Source: Siniperca chuatsi (lineage: Eukaryota; Chordata; Actinopteri; Centrarchiformes; Sinipercidae). Taken from it: DNA of 64,000 nt. The stretch's first letter is position 1; each line of letters starts with the position of its first letter. The translations under genes and the position numbers were made by a program. The DNA lies in the NCBI RefSeq assembly GCF_020085105.1, contig NC_058046.1, positions 30,670,892 through 30,734,891 on the forward strand, in the 5' to 3' direction. Below are positions 25,900 to 37,918 of this stretch, in pieces. A model generated the notes under the pieces. It was not told where the DNA came from, made no database searches, and saw only the letters and a list, made by a program, of their open reading frames with translations.

Positions 25900-26745
25900 G
25901 TCTGCCGCTTCAGCTCAAATTCCTGTGAGCTGGAATGAGCTACAAACACGAAACTTGGCCCAATAACTGGAAATGATGTGCAAGTGCTTCCACAGAAATA
26001 TGAGCCCAATCGGCCACATGGTGGCGCTGTAGTTAAGTCCATCTCAATGTGCTCTACAAAAAAGCCTCTTGGACCACTAAAGTCCGCCTATTTTGAAGTT
26101 TGAAGCTTATCACAAGTTGTATAAAGCTTGTTGAAATCTCATTTAGTTTTCAAGACCAATGAACTTCAAAAGGGCAGTGAATCAGCACATAAATAGATTA
26201 AAGTCAACAACCGTTTGGCCAATCATCATAAAACTTACAGGATATGTCCATGGAAGTACCTGAAACATACCCTGAAAGTTTCATTCAAATCGACCGCTAG
26301 GGGGCACTACAAATGCAAAAACTGGGCGTGGCATAACACAAATAAGACTATAAATCATAAATTGTTTGTTCCAGCCTCACAAAACTTACAAGATATGTCC
26401 ATCTATGTACCTGAAACATACCCTGAAAGTTTCATTTAAATCGACCACACGGGGGCGCTAAAAATGCAAACATGGGCGTGGAATAACAGACTATAAAACA
26501 GAATTAAAGTAGCTGAAGTGACTTTGCACGGCTTTGTGAAGTCTGAAACCCACTTGTTGCTGCTTGCGGCTTTAGTTTCGGCTGATTGCGCTGCTTCCTT
26601 CTGTTGAGCGAAAACCTGCTCAACAGAAAGGGTCTGAACCCGCAAATTGCTACTTGCAGCTATATTTATTATAAAGTTCAGGTTATGAAAAGCTCCAGGT
26701 TACAGGTCGTTAAATTTCCATAGTGGAAAAGAGCTATAAGTAGAC
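25900..26745. repeat. Composite interspersed repeat, copy 2
   Basis: Reverse-complement counterpart of 17771-18990: 'agctacaaacacgaaacttgg', 'aatgtgctctacaaaaaagc', two tandem 'acttacaggatatgtcc' - 'accctgaaagtttcatt' units (26228-26330 and 26380-26475), and finally a block matching 'cttttccactacaggaactt' in reverse near 26700-26740. Confidence 0.7.
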
Positions 26746-29264
26746 TGAAGTAGGCCTGTTAGTGAAACCTGTAAGGAGTGTGACTGGTTTGTCGACTACT
26801 TCGCCTCTCATCCAGTGCATGACCCTGACCAGGGTAAGCAGATTAGAAAAAAGATGGAAGGTATCCATAGCAACAACATTAGATTACTAAAGTAGGTGAC
26901 TGTAGCGCACTCACGACATAGATATATTGTTAACGTCTCAGAGTTCATAGCACACTGAAATGAATCCAAACCGATGGCAGCCTGGGAAGAAAGAGAAATG
27001 CATTTTCAAAAATCTGAAAATCAACGAATTGCTTTTGCTTCCTCCTTCCAGCTTCAGACATAAGAACATCATCTCCTGGAATGCCTGATTTCATTTCTGC
27101 AGCTTATTGTGTTTGTGGCCTTGTGTTTCTCTCATCCAAGTCTGTGAAGCTGTGACCGATGACTTATTTTAACTGTGTAGGTGTGTGTGTATCAGTAGGG
27201 TGTAAAGCATGTATGTAAATACAGCTGAGACCAAATTATATAAAGAAGTGAAAGTCTTGTAATGTACTTTTCAGTGTACACACTGTGACATCTACCTGTA
27301 CTTCAGTTCATGATTTGACTGTAGTCTAGCATAACAAGAGACCAATGTATTTTATGCCAAGTCACATGCCAAGATCAGACAACACAATATCAGCCAATGA
27401 TGGCCCAATGACAGATATGGGGCCCAGTGACCACGAAAGGTTCCAGTTTCACTTTCATTCACAATACCCTGATTACATATTGATACATTTGTTGTCTGTG
27501 CTTTCATGCAAGTCCTGAAAGACGGCAAGCTACGACACAAGATGACTTGCACTGAAGCTATGGTAAAGAGAATTCAAACATCAATCAAAAATTTTTATAA
27601 GTCCTGCTATTTTACTTCCAAGTAATTTTCAAAAATAATATTCAAATGCTGCAGCCAGAAACAAGGTTGATGAGAGCAGAGTTTCTGGGCTGTAAAAAAC
27701 AACGCAATGACCTAACAGAGAGGCTAAAAGCGCCATGGAGTTTAGGGGAACTGCAGAGTTCTCTGTAGGTTTGTCACATGAGTGACCCCTTTCACATCAC
27801 ACAGTCATCTGATTCAGTGTTTAATAAAATAATAAATTGATTGGTGCAGCTTTAAAGTATCAAAAGTAAAAGTACAAATTATGCATAAAGGCTTGTTTTA
27901 TAATATCATACATGTAGATATTATATTATTGGATTAATATTATTAATGCAGTAACATGTAAGCAACATTTTACTGTTTTAACCTATAACTGATTTAATCT
28001 ATAACATTGCATCATATTTTAGAAGTTGTTAATTGTTTTTGTGTGTAAAAACATAATCTGCAGAGTAACCAATAACTATAAAGTGGTGTAGTAAAAAGTA
28101 CAATATTTTCCTCTGAAATGTAGTGGAGTAGAAGTATGAAGTACCATAAAATGTAAATTGTATGTAGGAAAACGTAGGGACCAAGCATTTTTGGAGCTCG
28201 ACCTATACTAGCAACTGAAAATATCTCTACCTCTGCTGAACAGATTTGGACCATTCTTTTTTAATCTGTCTCTTGTAAGTCAACTAACTTTATGGATGTG
28301 CAATACTAAATCACTGGAGTACTTTTTTTAATCATTTGTACAAAGCTGTAACGGTTAATTTGGGAGGACTGTGTGTGTGAAGAGCAGGAGGTTTTAAACT
28401 CTGTTAGCAGCCTTTCTGCAGGGTGACATTCAAACCCCCATCTACTCTTCTTTGAGGGGTCATGCCTGGCCTTCAACCAACACCAACACAGACAGAATAG
28501 CTAATGAGAGAGGAAGCAGAGGAAATGTCATTCCTTAACATTTTATCACTCCACATGTAAAGGCCAGACATTTTCTCCATTCCATGGTCCCAAGTAGAGA
28601 CCGAGATATTATTATGACAACCTGGTACTTTAGATGCATGCACTTGTAACAGCTACTTATATATGTAGTCAAGTGGAAGGCTATATGCAATGCCTAACAT
28701 TAGAAACCCATTTAGTCACAGGTAGCACTGGAATATGAAGTCAATTCATCACAGCAGCACAGTTCAAAATACGACTTGATAGGAAAGACAAATGTTTCTC
28801 TGAACAGCATAGAAATAACCATGCAAGGACAAATTTTATCATACATATTCTAAACAATGTCCACTTACTGTATTAGATAAAACAAATAATATCATATATC
28901 TCTGTGTCATTTATATACAATGTTGTCTCTTACATGTTCACACACAAAAAAAAAAACAGAATGATAACTCCTGTTTGGCATAAATACTGTAAATGTAGAT
29001 AAAGATGAAGATATACTGTAACAAGTAACATATAGTAGTTCTAGATGAATTGTATCATCCCCACTTGAGTGTGCTGATGTATCTGCTTTCTTTAAATATG
29101 AATATTTCTATAAGAAAATAATTCTTACCATAACAATTTAGGGACTATTATGGAAAATCTATGGCACATACAATGCTGCAACAAACTGTAACAAATCGTT
29201 TTTAAAAGCACAACATTCTTAATTTCTACACTACAAGTTATTGTTGGTATGTGTACAAACTTAC
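26746..29264. other. Intronic or intergenic sequence; no gene recognised
   Basis: AT-rich, largely unique-looking sequence. A weak MITE-like block with repeated 'aaaagta' motifs lies about 27850-28170. If 29265 is a real donor, this is intron 1 of ankrd34b. Confidence 0.4.
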
Positions 29265-29450
29265 CTGAATGTGTCTCATTCTTTATTGTAAAAGCTGTTC
29301 AAACTGCAGGTCCCCTCCGGTTGATAAGGTCACTTGAGGTCACTGTCAATGTACAGGCTGAGGAGAAACCAGTAGGAAGAGCAGACATCCGTGCAGGGGA
29401 GTGACTGATGAAAGGAGTGAGAGAAGACTAATATACGTCACATGAGAGTG
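29265..29450 (-). promoter_or_regulatory. Candidate first (noncoding) exon and promoter of ankrd34b
   Basis: The minus strand shows an excellent donor, ATTCAG/gtaagttt, at 29265-29264. Upstream lies GC-richer sequence, and about 150-170 bases upstream a TGACGT (CRE core, near 29438) next to a TATATTAG element. ankrd34b has a spliced acceptor just upstream of its ATG (17382-17383) and needs a 5' exon, and this is the best donor I noticed on the right strand. The intron would be about 11.9 kb. The link is inference only. Confidence 0.3.
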
Positions 29451-29989
29451 AAAGACTAGCCTATCGCAACTGAAAAGCAGGAAGCACACAGCCAATAACA
29501 GCACATCCTATTGTGAGCAACCACTGATCTTTGGTAAAGTATTTGCGCAGGTAAGACTCATTTCTTTTCACTTTCAGGTATTCAGACTGTTGATGTGTTG
29601 AATGACAAACCCGACGTCACCGGAAAGGTCAAGGCTGCAGACAGATTTATTGTGGTGAAGATTGCACAACAGAGAGCTTCAGTCATTTCATGGACAGATT
29701 ACCATATTCAGAAGTCAATGATGGAGAAAGGCTGAGAAAATAAGGCACTTGAATGTATGGTTGATTGAGAAGGACTAGTGCAGTGCTTGTTCAAAACGTG
29801 CCGGTTTGGAACAGGCCGATTGCTTAGCCTCTGGTATTGCTGCTTGCAGCTTTCTTGAGAACTGCTTCTCTAGGGGTGGGTTATATGGCCCTAAAATAAT
29901 ATCACAATATTTCAGGGTATTTCTGCAATAATGATAGTCTTGACGAAATGACAAAATCCAAAAAACTATTTTTGGATTAGAACTCACAA

Positions 29990-30166
29990 TCAGCTGTTGA
30001 GCTCTCCTAGCAGGATTTTTGGCTCAATCTCCTTGTACTCAAACAGGTGCTTCTGCTTGAGGTGGTAAAATAAGTTTCTTGTATTTGCCCCTTTTGTTTT
30101 TACAGTCTTGTCGCACTTCTTACATATTACCGTGGTTTGTTGTACATAAGATCTTTTGTAACCAAA
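29990..30166 (-). pseudogene. hAT transposase BED zinc finger remnant
   Basis: Open from an internal position (no Met) to TGA at 29992. FGYKRSYVQQTTVICKKCDK then TKGANTRNLFYHLKQKH shows the C-x2-C and H-x4-H ligands of a BED finger, plus the T-x-N-L-x-x-H-L core typical of ZBED1/hAT proteins. The catalytic domain is absent. Confidence 0.7.
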
Positions 30167-30299
30167 CTACTTTCACACTACTGAAGTCGCTCCCCTTTTT
30201 TTTCCCCCACTGTGAAACTTCTCCACAGTGGAATTTACAATCGTTAAGGGGGAGAAATGATAGCCAATTAGTTGATTGAGTCTTTGATTGTGTTTAAAT

Positions 30300-30532
30300 C
30301 AAATTAGAGGTGTGTGTGGTCTGCTTATGATAATGGTGCCAAGTTAAAAGGAGTTAGTTAGCATGCAAAGACTGTCTGTGAAGAGCATAACATAACTAAC
30401 ACCATTAGGTTAATTTGGTAGCCACATAGTAACAGATAAACACGTCACAACAACAAAACCCCAGAAAAACACATTAGTACATCATTAACTAAACAGTCCT
30501 GTGCTTAGACTAGTACACTGTTAAGCTATGGA

Positions 30533-30592
<60 letters not shown>

Positions 30593-31245
30593 TGCCCAGT
30601 TAAGTTACATTACCAGTCCAAGGAAGGAAAACAGGTTGCCTTGAACATGCTGCTGTGTTAACTGCCAGTCAGTCTATTGTAGACGAGCCAAGCTGGGAAG
30701 ACTTGTGGTTCCGCTGTGGAAGCGTCTTCTGCTGTGCAGTGACCGCTTGTAGAGATCGGAGGAAGCCGGTCGCTTTACCTGTTGTTGTCCTTACAGAGTT
30801 AACAGCTTGGCGTTAACTTGCTTCGTGCTCCTGTTAGCAAGTGAAGTTAGCTGGCAGGCTTTGTGTGTGGCAGGCGTTTGTGCTAAACTTTGTTGCACAA
30901 AGTGAGATCAAAGACTTCGGTTCTGCTGCGTGTTTCTGCTCCAAGCAGATTACACGCCGGTGGTAGCAGACTATCGTCTGCTGCGTGCTAGAGGCAAAGC
31001 TAGGAGGAAAGAGTTCAGTCGGGTGTTTGCTGGAGAGCAGGCTACACTGAGAGGGAGACAGCCATGGTTGTCTGCTGCAGTGACAGATTCCAGGAGAAAG
31101 AGCGTGAACAATGGCCATTGAAAACCTTTTATTTACCTGGTGACATCCGGGTCACAGGTCAGACTGGCCACTAGTGGCTGGGATGCTGCGTTCAATGCTC
31201 TTGGGATTTTGTAATACAGAAGAGCATGCAGTCTCCTATTGAAAG
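30300..31245 (-). mobile_element. LTR-like element fragment, reverse copy
   Basis: Reverse complement of the body at 46137-46830 ('ggttctgctgcgtgtttctg', 'gccaagctgggaagac', 'ggttaatttggtagccaca'), followed by the reverse of the left part of 12691 ('cacaggtcagactggcca', 'gcatgcagtctcc'). Both outer ends are missing. A (TA)n tract at 30535-30586 interrupts it. Confidence 0.7.
30535..30586. repeat. (TA)n microsatellite
   Basis: About 26 uninterrupted TA units. Confidence 0.95.
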
Positions 31246-31358
31246 TTAAATTTAAAAAAAAAAAAAAAATCACAAATGAATGATATCTCCATTATCACGA
31301 TATCATTTTTTTATTATATTAAAAATTATCGTGAACTATATGATATGGCACACCCCTA

Positions 31359-32338
31359 CGCTCATCCAAATAACTTCACACTAGACACTGCACTTCTTTG
31401 GGTCCTCAGCAATACACCCGCCAAGTGTGAAGTCAACTGGATGAACTGTTGTCGAGAAAATCATAGGACAGATATACAGAGTCAGAACATGCCTGTTTGG
31501 AAGGGGCCGATTGCTTGGCCTCTGGTACTGCACACATGAAAAGCAAAATGTACAATCGTTTTATGTATTAAAAATGTCAAAATATGCATTTGTTTTATTA
31601 TAGACTAAGGTTATCAGCATTTGTGGGAGATGCTGAAAGAAAAGCCCTGCCATTGAAATCTAACTCTAAGAAGTTTTTCATGTAGTCATAACAGTGAATG
31701 AATAAAATGTTTACTGCATTAGTGTTGATAAAATCCATGAATTCACGCTGAAGCTAGCCAGCTACCCCAAGTTATAGCTAGTTCCCAGGGCATTACCAAG
31801 GATAGGCTGACATTATTCATTGAAGGTAGCTAGCTAACATTAATAAAATTAAGTTATCCACTGCATAGGGCTATCAAAATGTTAACATTAAAACTCTTTA
31901 AAGTTAGCTGACACCTCGTAACCAGCGCTGTTCAGAGAGATGGCTCTGGGTACAACGTAGTCACCGACTGTCGTTTAAACTTGCGCATGCATGGATCTTA
32001 AACTGTGGGTCTGGAACTGCTGCATCTAGAACTGTAGCGGCTCTCTGGCTCTGCAGGGCAATGTTTCTCAGCTTTTTTGAGAACCACTCATCCAAACTAC
32101 TTCACACTCAACACTGCACTTCCTTGGGTCCTCATACACCCACCAAGGGTGAAGTCGATCGGATGAACGGTTGTCGACAAAATTTAAGGACAGACAGACA
32201 GAGATTCCTTCCTTTATAGTTAGATTTCGATTTTTTCTAGCTTAGACCACTTTTAAATCTGGTTTTGAGTTTTGCCAAAGATCAACTGCATACGTGTCTC
32301 AGAGCGGAAACACTGAATGGAGAAAGGATCAGTGCTGA
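31359..32338. repeat. Interspersed repeat with internal duplicate blocks
   Basis: 'cttcacactagacactgcac' - 'gggtcctcagcaa' - 'gtgaagtcaactggatgaac' at 31368-31450 is repeated in diverged form at 32092-32200. Between them a 'catgcctgtttggaaggggc' motif (31489) is shared with 34125 and, diverged, 29797. The remainder is unclassified. Confidence 0.55.
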
Positions 32339-32402
32339 TATGAAGCGCTTTGAGTAGTCAGAAAGACTAGAAAGGTGCTATATAAGTACAGTCCATTTAC
32401 CA
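32339..32402 (-). repeat. Teleost interspersed repeat head (reverse)
   Basis: 'gaagcgctttgagtagtcag' followed by 'aaaggtgctatataag' matches the head of the 59416 family in reverse. Confidence 0.7.
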
Positions 32403-34030
32403 TATCCCAGTGAATGCAGCAAAGCTTAGAGGTGTTATTTATGATGTACCTTTAGCAATGACGATGGATGAGATAATCCAAGAAGTGATAGGAGAAATGG
32501 TGGTGAAAGCAACAAGACTATAAACGCAAAGAAAGGGTGTGAAAACTGATAGCCTGTCAGTAGTCCTTGAGTTTGAAAATGTTATGCCCATGTGAGTAAG
32601 AATGGGATATTTGAGTTATGATGTTATCACCTCACTGGAAAAAGATAATTGTTCGTAGATTGTTATACTATTTAGAACAAAGACTAAGCACATATCAAAT
32701 TGGATTTCGTGAAGGAAGATCTACTGTAGATGCTTTAGTGAAAGTTAGTACTGAGGCAAAAAAGCAGTTAGTATGAAACAGGTCATGGCTATAGTGCATT
32801 TTGATATTGAGAAAGCTTATTACACAATGTGGAGAGAAGGACTACTGATTAAAATGCATAAAATGGGTATTGGCAGAAGGCTATACAACTGGATTTTAGA
32901 GTTCCTGTCTAATTGGACATTCTGTGTTAAAGTTGGAGATGCTGTTTCAGATGATTTTGATATTGTAAATGGTATTCCTCAAGGTAGTGCTATTAGCCCT
33001 ATTGATAAATGATATGTTTATGAATGTTAGTAGAGATATTGAGACATCGCTTACGCAGATGATGGGGCTATATGAAAAAGTGGGAAAAACATTAGACATG
33101 TGACTAATAACATTCAGAGTGCTATATTGAAGGTTGAAAGACGGTCATATGACTGGGGATTTAAGATGTCAATTACAAAGTCGTGCTACATGTTCTTTAC
33201 CAGGAAGAGAAGGCTAGATTAATTATAATTAATTAAGATAAATTGTATGGTCAAAGTAGGGAAAGGGTAACAGAGTTAAAATATTTAAGATTATGGTTTG
33301 ATGAGAAATGTATATGGAGGACAAAATGTAGGGCTTTAATACGATCATGGGTGTATGGTATATGGAGCAGCAGCCAAGAGTGTTTTGGAAAAACTAGACG
33401 GAACACAGTTCAGAGCTCTAAAACTCAGTATTAGTGCTGTTAAAACAACCCATACTAATGCACTACTGGTAGAAGCTGACGAATTACCATTATATTTAAG
33501 ACATTCAAAGTTGTCACTGGAATGTTGGCTTATGTTAAAGAGATCTGGAGAGGAACAACCTGCAACAAAAGGTGCTGTGTGATTGTTGGGAATATTCACA
33601 ACAATGAAAAGGTAAAGGATTTGGTTGGAATATTAATACAGTAGCAGAAGAATATGGTTTAAATAGGTTAGATTATGGGCCAAGTACTATGTGGGGTAAT
33701 GTCCATGGATATTTCCAGTGCCCAATGTGGACAACCTGTGGAGCAGAAGAAAGAATGGCTTGAAAGGAATGTTGATAACATTGGATATTTGGTTCAAGAT
33801 TATGTGAAGATGTGAACTATATGCCAATATTTACTTTTAGATCTAACGATCCAGGGAGTGGATGTGTAGGAATACGAGTGTACATACCTGAGTTTGATGG
33901 AGTCATATATGGAAAAGAATTAATGATAGATTATCTGTGTTTATTTATTTATTTTAATGGATAGAGGAAGTAAGGTCTGAGAGAGTTGTCCATTGTTCAG
34001 ACTCTACTGCAGCTCTTAATAGTTTGCACA
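32403..34030 (+). mobile_element. I/Nimb-type LINE ORF2 remnant (RT and RNase H)
   Basis: RT motifs on the plus strand: 'QIGFREGRSTVDALVKV' near 32697, MAIVHFDIEKAYYTMWREGL, IVNGIPQGSAISP and a YADD-like 'AYADDGA' near 33050. Later come VYGAAAKSVLEKLDGTQFRA and LLVEADELPLYLRHSKLSL, then an RNase H-like tail (DPGSGCVGIRVYIPEFDGVI near 33850; CSDSTAALNSL near 33998). Frames are broken repeatedly. ORF1 of a related element lies at 50820-51902. Confidence 0.78.
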
Positions 34031-34439
34031 GCTTGACAACGGCATTAGTCCCGTCGCTGACTGGCTAATCATTAGTACCTCGCGACACTCATTTGATCGA
34101 TCGCTTTGTAATCACGAAACAGAACATGCCTGTTTGGAAGGGGGCCGATTGCTTGGCTTGGAAACCGCTGTTTCTTGTCGTGATGCCAGAACATAGACTG
34201 TAGACCAATTCCAATCCGGCCCCTACACCCTTCCACTCCATGACTGTTGCACTCTGTGTGGAGTCACACTCATGGCTGTGGAGGGTCTCTTAATTAAGGG
34301 GGAGGGGGCACGCTTTGGGACGCCCTAGCCTTTCTCTGACGGAAACAGGAACATTCATCAGCATTCAACAACATTTTTCAGATATTGTAATTAAATCTGC
34401 ATCATTGCACTAATAGTCTTACAGCTACATAGTAGTTTA

Positions 34440-34590
34440 ATGTTTATTTACCTTGTTGAGCTTGTTGTCCTTGTTTTTAAGCTGTATTTATGTCTGTTTT
34501 TGTGTGTGTGTACATTGAGAGCAATGAAAAACCGGAGTCAAATTCCTTGTATGTGTACACATATCTGGCCAATAAAGCTGATTCTGAAAT
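34440..34590 (+). mobile_element. LINE 3' tail (L2/Maui-type)
   Basis: 'tccttgtatgtgtacacata' followed by 'ccaataaagctgattctg' is the complement of the tail at 20629. The 5' part is absent. Confidence 0.7.
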
Positions 34591-35149
34591 CTAAAAGATA
34601 ATCTTATACACAGCACTGACAAAGATTTAGCCTAAGTGTATGGGCAATGGCATGGTACACTCATTACATTCATGGCATAGTAAGCTTGTGAAAGTAAAAA
34701 TGATTAATTGAATAAATAAAAACTCACTCCCACTCTTCTTTGGCCGCATTTCTTTTTTTGTTGTACATTTTTTTGTTTGCCATTCTTAACCTGATTAAAC
34801 CCTTGTTTTTTTTCCACAGTCCCTGTGTGGAGGTGGGTATGGGTGGCTGTCAGCTGCAGAGGGAGAGGTGATGGAATGGTTCAGGTGAGCAGCATCAGAG
34901 AGAGGTAATTGGCACAGCTGAACCCGGTTAACTAATTATGCTCTCCCTAAATACAGTAGCATGCTGGACACAAGGAGGGAAAAGTAGAGGTGGTTGGAGG
35001 AATGGTGGATGCTGATGGAAAGCTTGTATGTGAAGAAAAAGAAATAAATAAACAATATAAACTGGAAACGTGGTCTCAGGGCCAAGGGAACTCACGGTAG
35101 CACAACTTTTCTACACCCTGAAATTGCACAACACAGGCAATAAAGTTAA

Positions 35150-35622
35150 ATAATTCTGTTATTCATGCAAACTCCATCTGGAATAATACACCACATTTTT
35201 TTACTAGTATATACTGTTTTTTGTCATCGGTATATGACAAGTCAGTATGATGACTGTTCTTATAGGGCTTCTTCTGCCTGGAATATGCTACCCACCAACA
35301 CCAGACAGATTTGCTTTCAAAAAGTCACTACAACAAAAATTGATGAATCTCACATAGATTTTATTTTGTTATTGCTGTTTTGTAACCTTAATGTTCATTA
35401 TTATTTATTTTTTGGTGCCATGTGTTTGTGCTACTTATTGTTTCATGTGCAGATTCATTTCACTTATATTGAATATTTGGCTTATATTGTTTCTTGTCTT
35501 ATTGATACTGTGTGATTTTAAATTGTTGTCATTTTTATTGTTTTCGTGTGTATCCCAGGAAGACTAGTAACCACTTTATGGAAGCTAATGGGGATCCAAA
35601 TAAAGAATAAATCAAATCAACA
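35150..35622 (+). mobile_element. CR1/Rex-like LINE 3' end
   Basis: The end of an RT reads 'SYRASSAWNMLPTN' near 35255, then a 3'UTR with 'gtgtatcccaggaagac' and 'ggggatccaaataaa', typical of fish CR1/Rex LINE tails. Severely 5'-truncated. Confidence 0.65.
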
Positions 35623-35944
35623 GTGTAGTCTATCGTTTTCTTGGGTACACAATGGCAATTTCGTTTCAAAATACAATGTAAACTCTAATTATGTCATGTG
35701 TGCACGAAAATAGTCAGTTTGAAATATGCCATTATCCTTTGGAAATAACTGCATGGAACTCACATTTGTAGGCATGTGGCGTTTCCTGCATACCAGGCAC
35801 AAAAGAGGTGCTGCACTTGAGAAGAGTGTAGTTTGTAAACCTGTATCGATGCAGACTCAGGGTGCATCCCAAGTCTCTTAATTGCATCCACGTTTCCCTC
35901 AATTGCGTCTTTTCCTTGCGTCTTAGTCCCTCCCACCGGGGATT

Positions 35945-36500
35945 AGGGGTGAGCGGATCGATACCAAAATATCGATACTAAAAAGGGATCAGTTTTTCCT
36001 TTTGTATTTCATCAAAGTGTAGAACTGTCTGTGCAACCAACGCTCTGTTGTCATGAACACATTTTAGTGCATGTACTCTTTGCTTCTCCTCTGCTGTCGT
36101 GTTGTGTGCACTCAAACAACATATGCGTCGCGCAGGTGCAGTGCGCCCTGACTAGTTTAATCTGACACATAATTGCAGTGATGGCTGAACGAAAGAGGCG
36201 CATCGTTTGGAGCTATTGCACAGCTGTGAATCAACACGTTTCTAACTGCGATGTGTGTATCGAACCTGGGTCTCACAGGTGGCAGGTAGAAATTCTATCT
36301 CTCAGTTAACCTTATGATTGCTAACCTCTGGCAAATGATTTAGTGGTCATGAAAATGTATTCAGATTTAGCCTATTGATTGGATAAACTAACAAATCATG
36401 ACACACTACTCTCCCCTACATTAAAGTACATATGCCCCTTTTAATAATAAAAAGTATTGGTATCAGTATTGATATCTAATGATTCTGGCCCTGTATTACT
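35945..36500 (+). mobile_element. hAT-like non-autonomous element with BED-finger start
   Basis: Begins 'taggggtgagcggatcgata' and ends in 'ggtatcagtattgatatct'. A reading frame from ATG at 36181 gives MAERKRRIVWSYCTAVNQHV and NCDVC, matching the first half of a BED finger (conserved Trp, C-x2-C). Nothing catalytic follows. Borders are approximate. Confidence 0.5.
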
Positions 36501-36699
36501 TGGTATCGGATCAAAACCAAATTTTGTAATATCAGGTCAGGAATCATTTCTACTGGCAGAATGCCTTTATATTATTTTTTCATTATTTGCATCTGTATTT
36601 ATTGATATTCTGGTTGTGAATTTATTATTGTATAACCCAGAATATGATTATGGTGTATTTTGAACATTTTTGTTCAGGGAAAATTAAAATTATGTAACC

Positions 36700-36908
36700 G
36701 TGTCCTAACTGAATGCGAGCGTCCGACTATCGCGTCACATCGAGTAACAGCGAACGCTCTCTGTCCACACTGAATCTGTTAAATATGCAGGACTGTTATC
36801 ATGTAAACAAACTACGTACCTATCAGCTGTGCGCTCGAGATCAGACTGGAGACGTTAACCAGTGGAGTAAATGATGGGTGAGTACTCGCTCACGGCCAGT
36901 TAGGACAC
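36700..36908. mobile_element. 209-bp MITE with GTGTCCTAACTG inverted ends
   Basis: GTGTCCTAACTG at 36700 and its reverse complement CAGTTAGGACAC at 36897-36908. 'gcgagcg' and 'ctcgct' blocks inside also pair. No clear target duplication. Confidence 0.65.
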
Positions 36909-37799
36909 TCCAATAGAAAACTACGGAATCAAACAGATTTTGTCGCTGATGCTCACTGGCATCGCATGCCAGTGTTTCTTGCTGACGTTAATTGTATCCA
37001 TAATAAAAGTTAATGGGGGAAATAAATAACATGAAAAGAAAAATCTTTATAATAAATGAAGAAAGTTGTTTGTGGTCCTTTTGTTGTTCAGACCTACACT
37101 TAACAGATTTTTAACTAGATGGTGAATCAGAAAACAAATAAAATATAAAACGAGGGAGTGATACACTTGAGTTTAATCTGTTATCTGTCTGAAACTCCAG
37201 TGATGTTGTGATGTATCAGATTAGTCCTATCAGATTAGTCCAATCAGCTACAGCATCCAATCAATAACTGATATCCAATACGGGGGTGTGTGGGCCAGTA
37301 AAAGAGTTCCGTATCCGGGATATTTTGGCCTCATTTTTGTACAGTGGGAGGAAGTGGAGACGCGTCATTCATCTTTATATACAGTCCATGTGACAGACCA
37401 GAAGAATGGCGTTTAATTAGTCTTAAATCCCACACGCATATACACCAGGCGTGTGCACGTGATAGAAGCGCACATAACAGTATCCACGAGCGGAAAAACC
37501 ATCATCGCAAGGGAGCCTTTCTGCTCCATGTGCACAAATGTGGTCGCACGACCAAGGGGCTGTAACAAGTGCTCATTCAACCCTCCTTACGCTCTCACAA
37601 GTGCTCAACACTGGCTCGCTCGGCAAGTTGACTTTTGAGACTTGGGAGGCGAGGACTCAACTTTCTTCTGATTGGCTGGCGGGGGCCGCTTGTCTAGCCT
37701 ATCATCACGTTTGCATTTAAAGATTACATCCTGTTCTGAGCCTAGTTCAAAAGCAGCTTATTTCATCCATACTATAACAAGTTAAATTAGAAAAACTTA

Positions 37800-37918
37800 A
37801 ATTAATACTTTTACATAAGTACAGTTTTGAATGCAGGACTTTTACTGAAGTATTTTTACAGTGTGGTATTGATACTTTTACTTAAGTAAAGGATCTGAGT
37901 ACTTCTTCCACCACTGGT
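37800..37918. repeat. Teleost MITE end (TTACTTAAGTAAAGG ... CCACCACTGG)
   Basis: 'tacttttacttaagtaaagg' and the terminal 'tacttcttccaccactgg' match the end family at 12080-12296. Confidence 0.6.

Larger units (their letters stand above)
29871..31358 (-). mobile_element. hAT transposon, inactive, with nested LTR-like fragment
   Basis: The ends are inverted: TAGGGGTGGG at 29871 and, in complement, TAGGGGTGTG ending at 31358. Flanking 8-mers (29863-29870 and 31359-31366) match at 5 of 8 bases, consistent with a worn 8-bp hAT duplication. The flanks join up to resemble a repeat copy at about 32070-32110 that lacks the element. It carries a BED zinc-finger remnant on the minus strand and an inserted LTR-like fragment (30300-31245). 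Confidence 0.72.

Noticed and set aside
36457..36663. 68-codon hydrophobic ORF
   Set aside because: AT-rich sequence at the end of a hAT remnant; hydrophobicity reflects T-rich codons.
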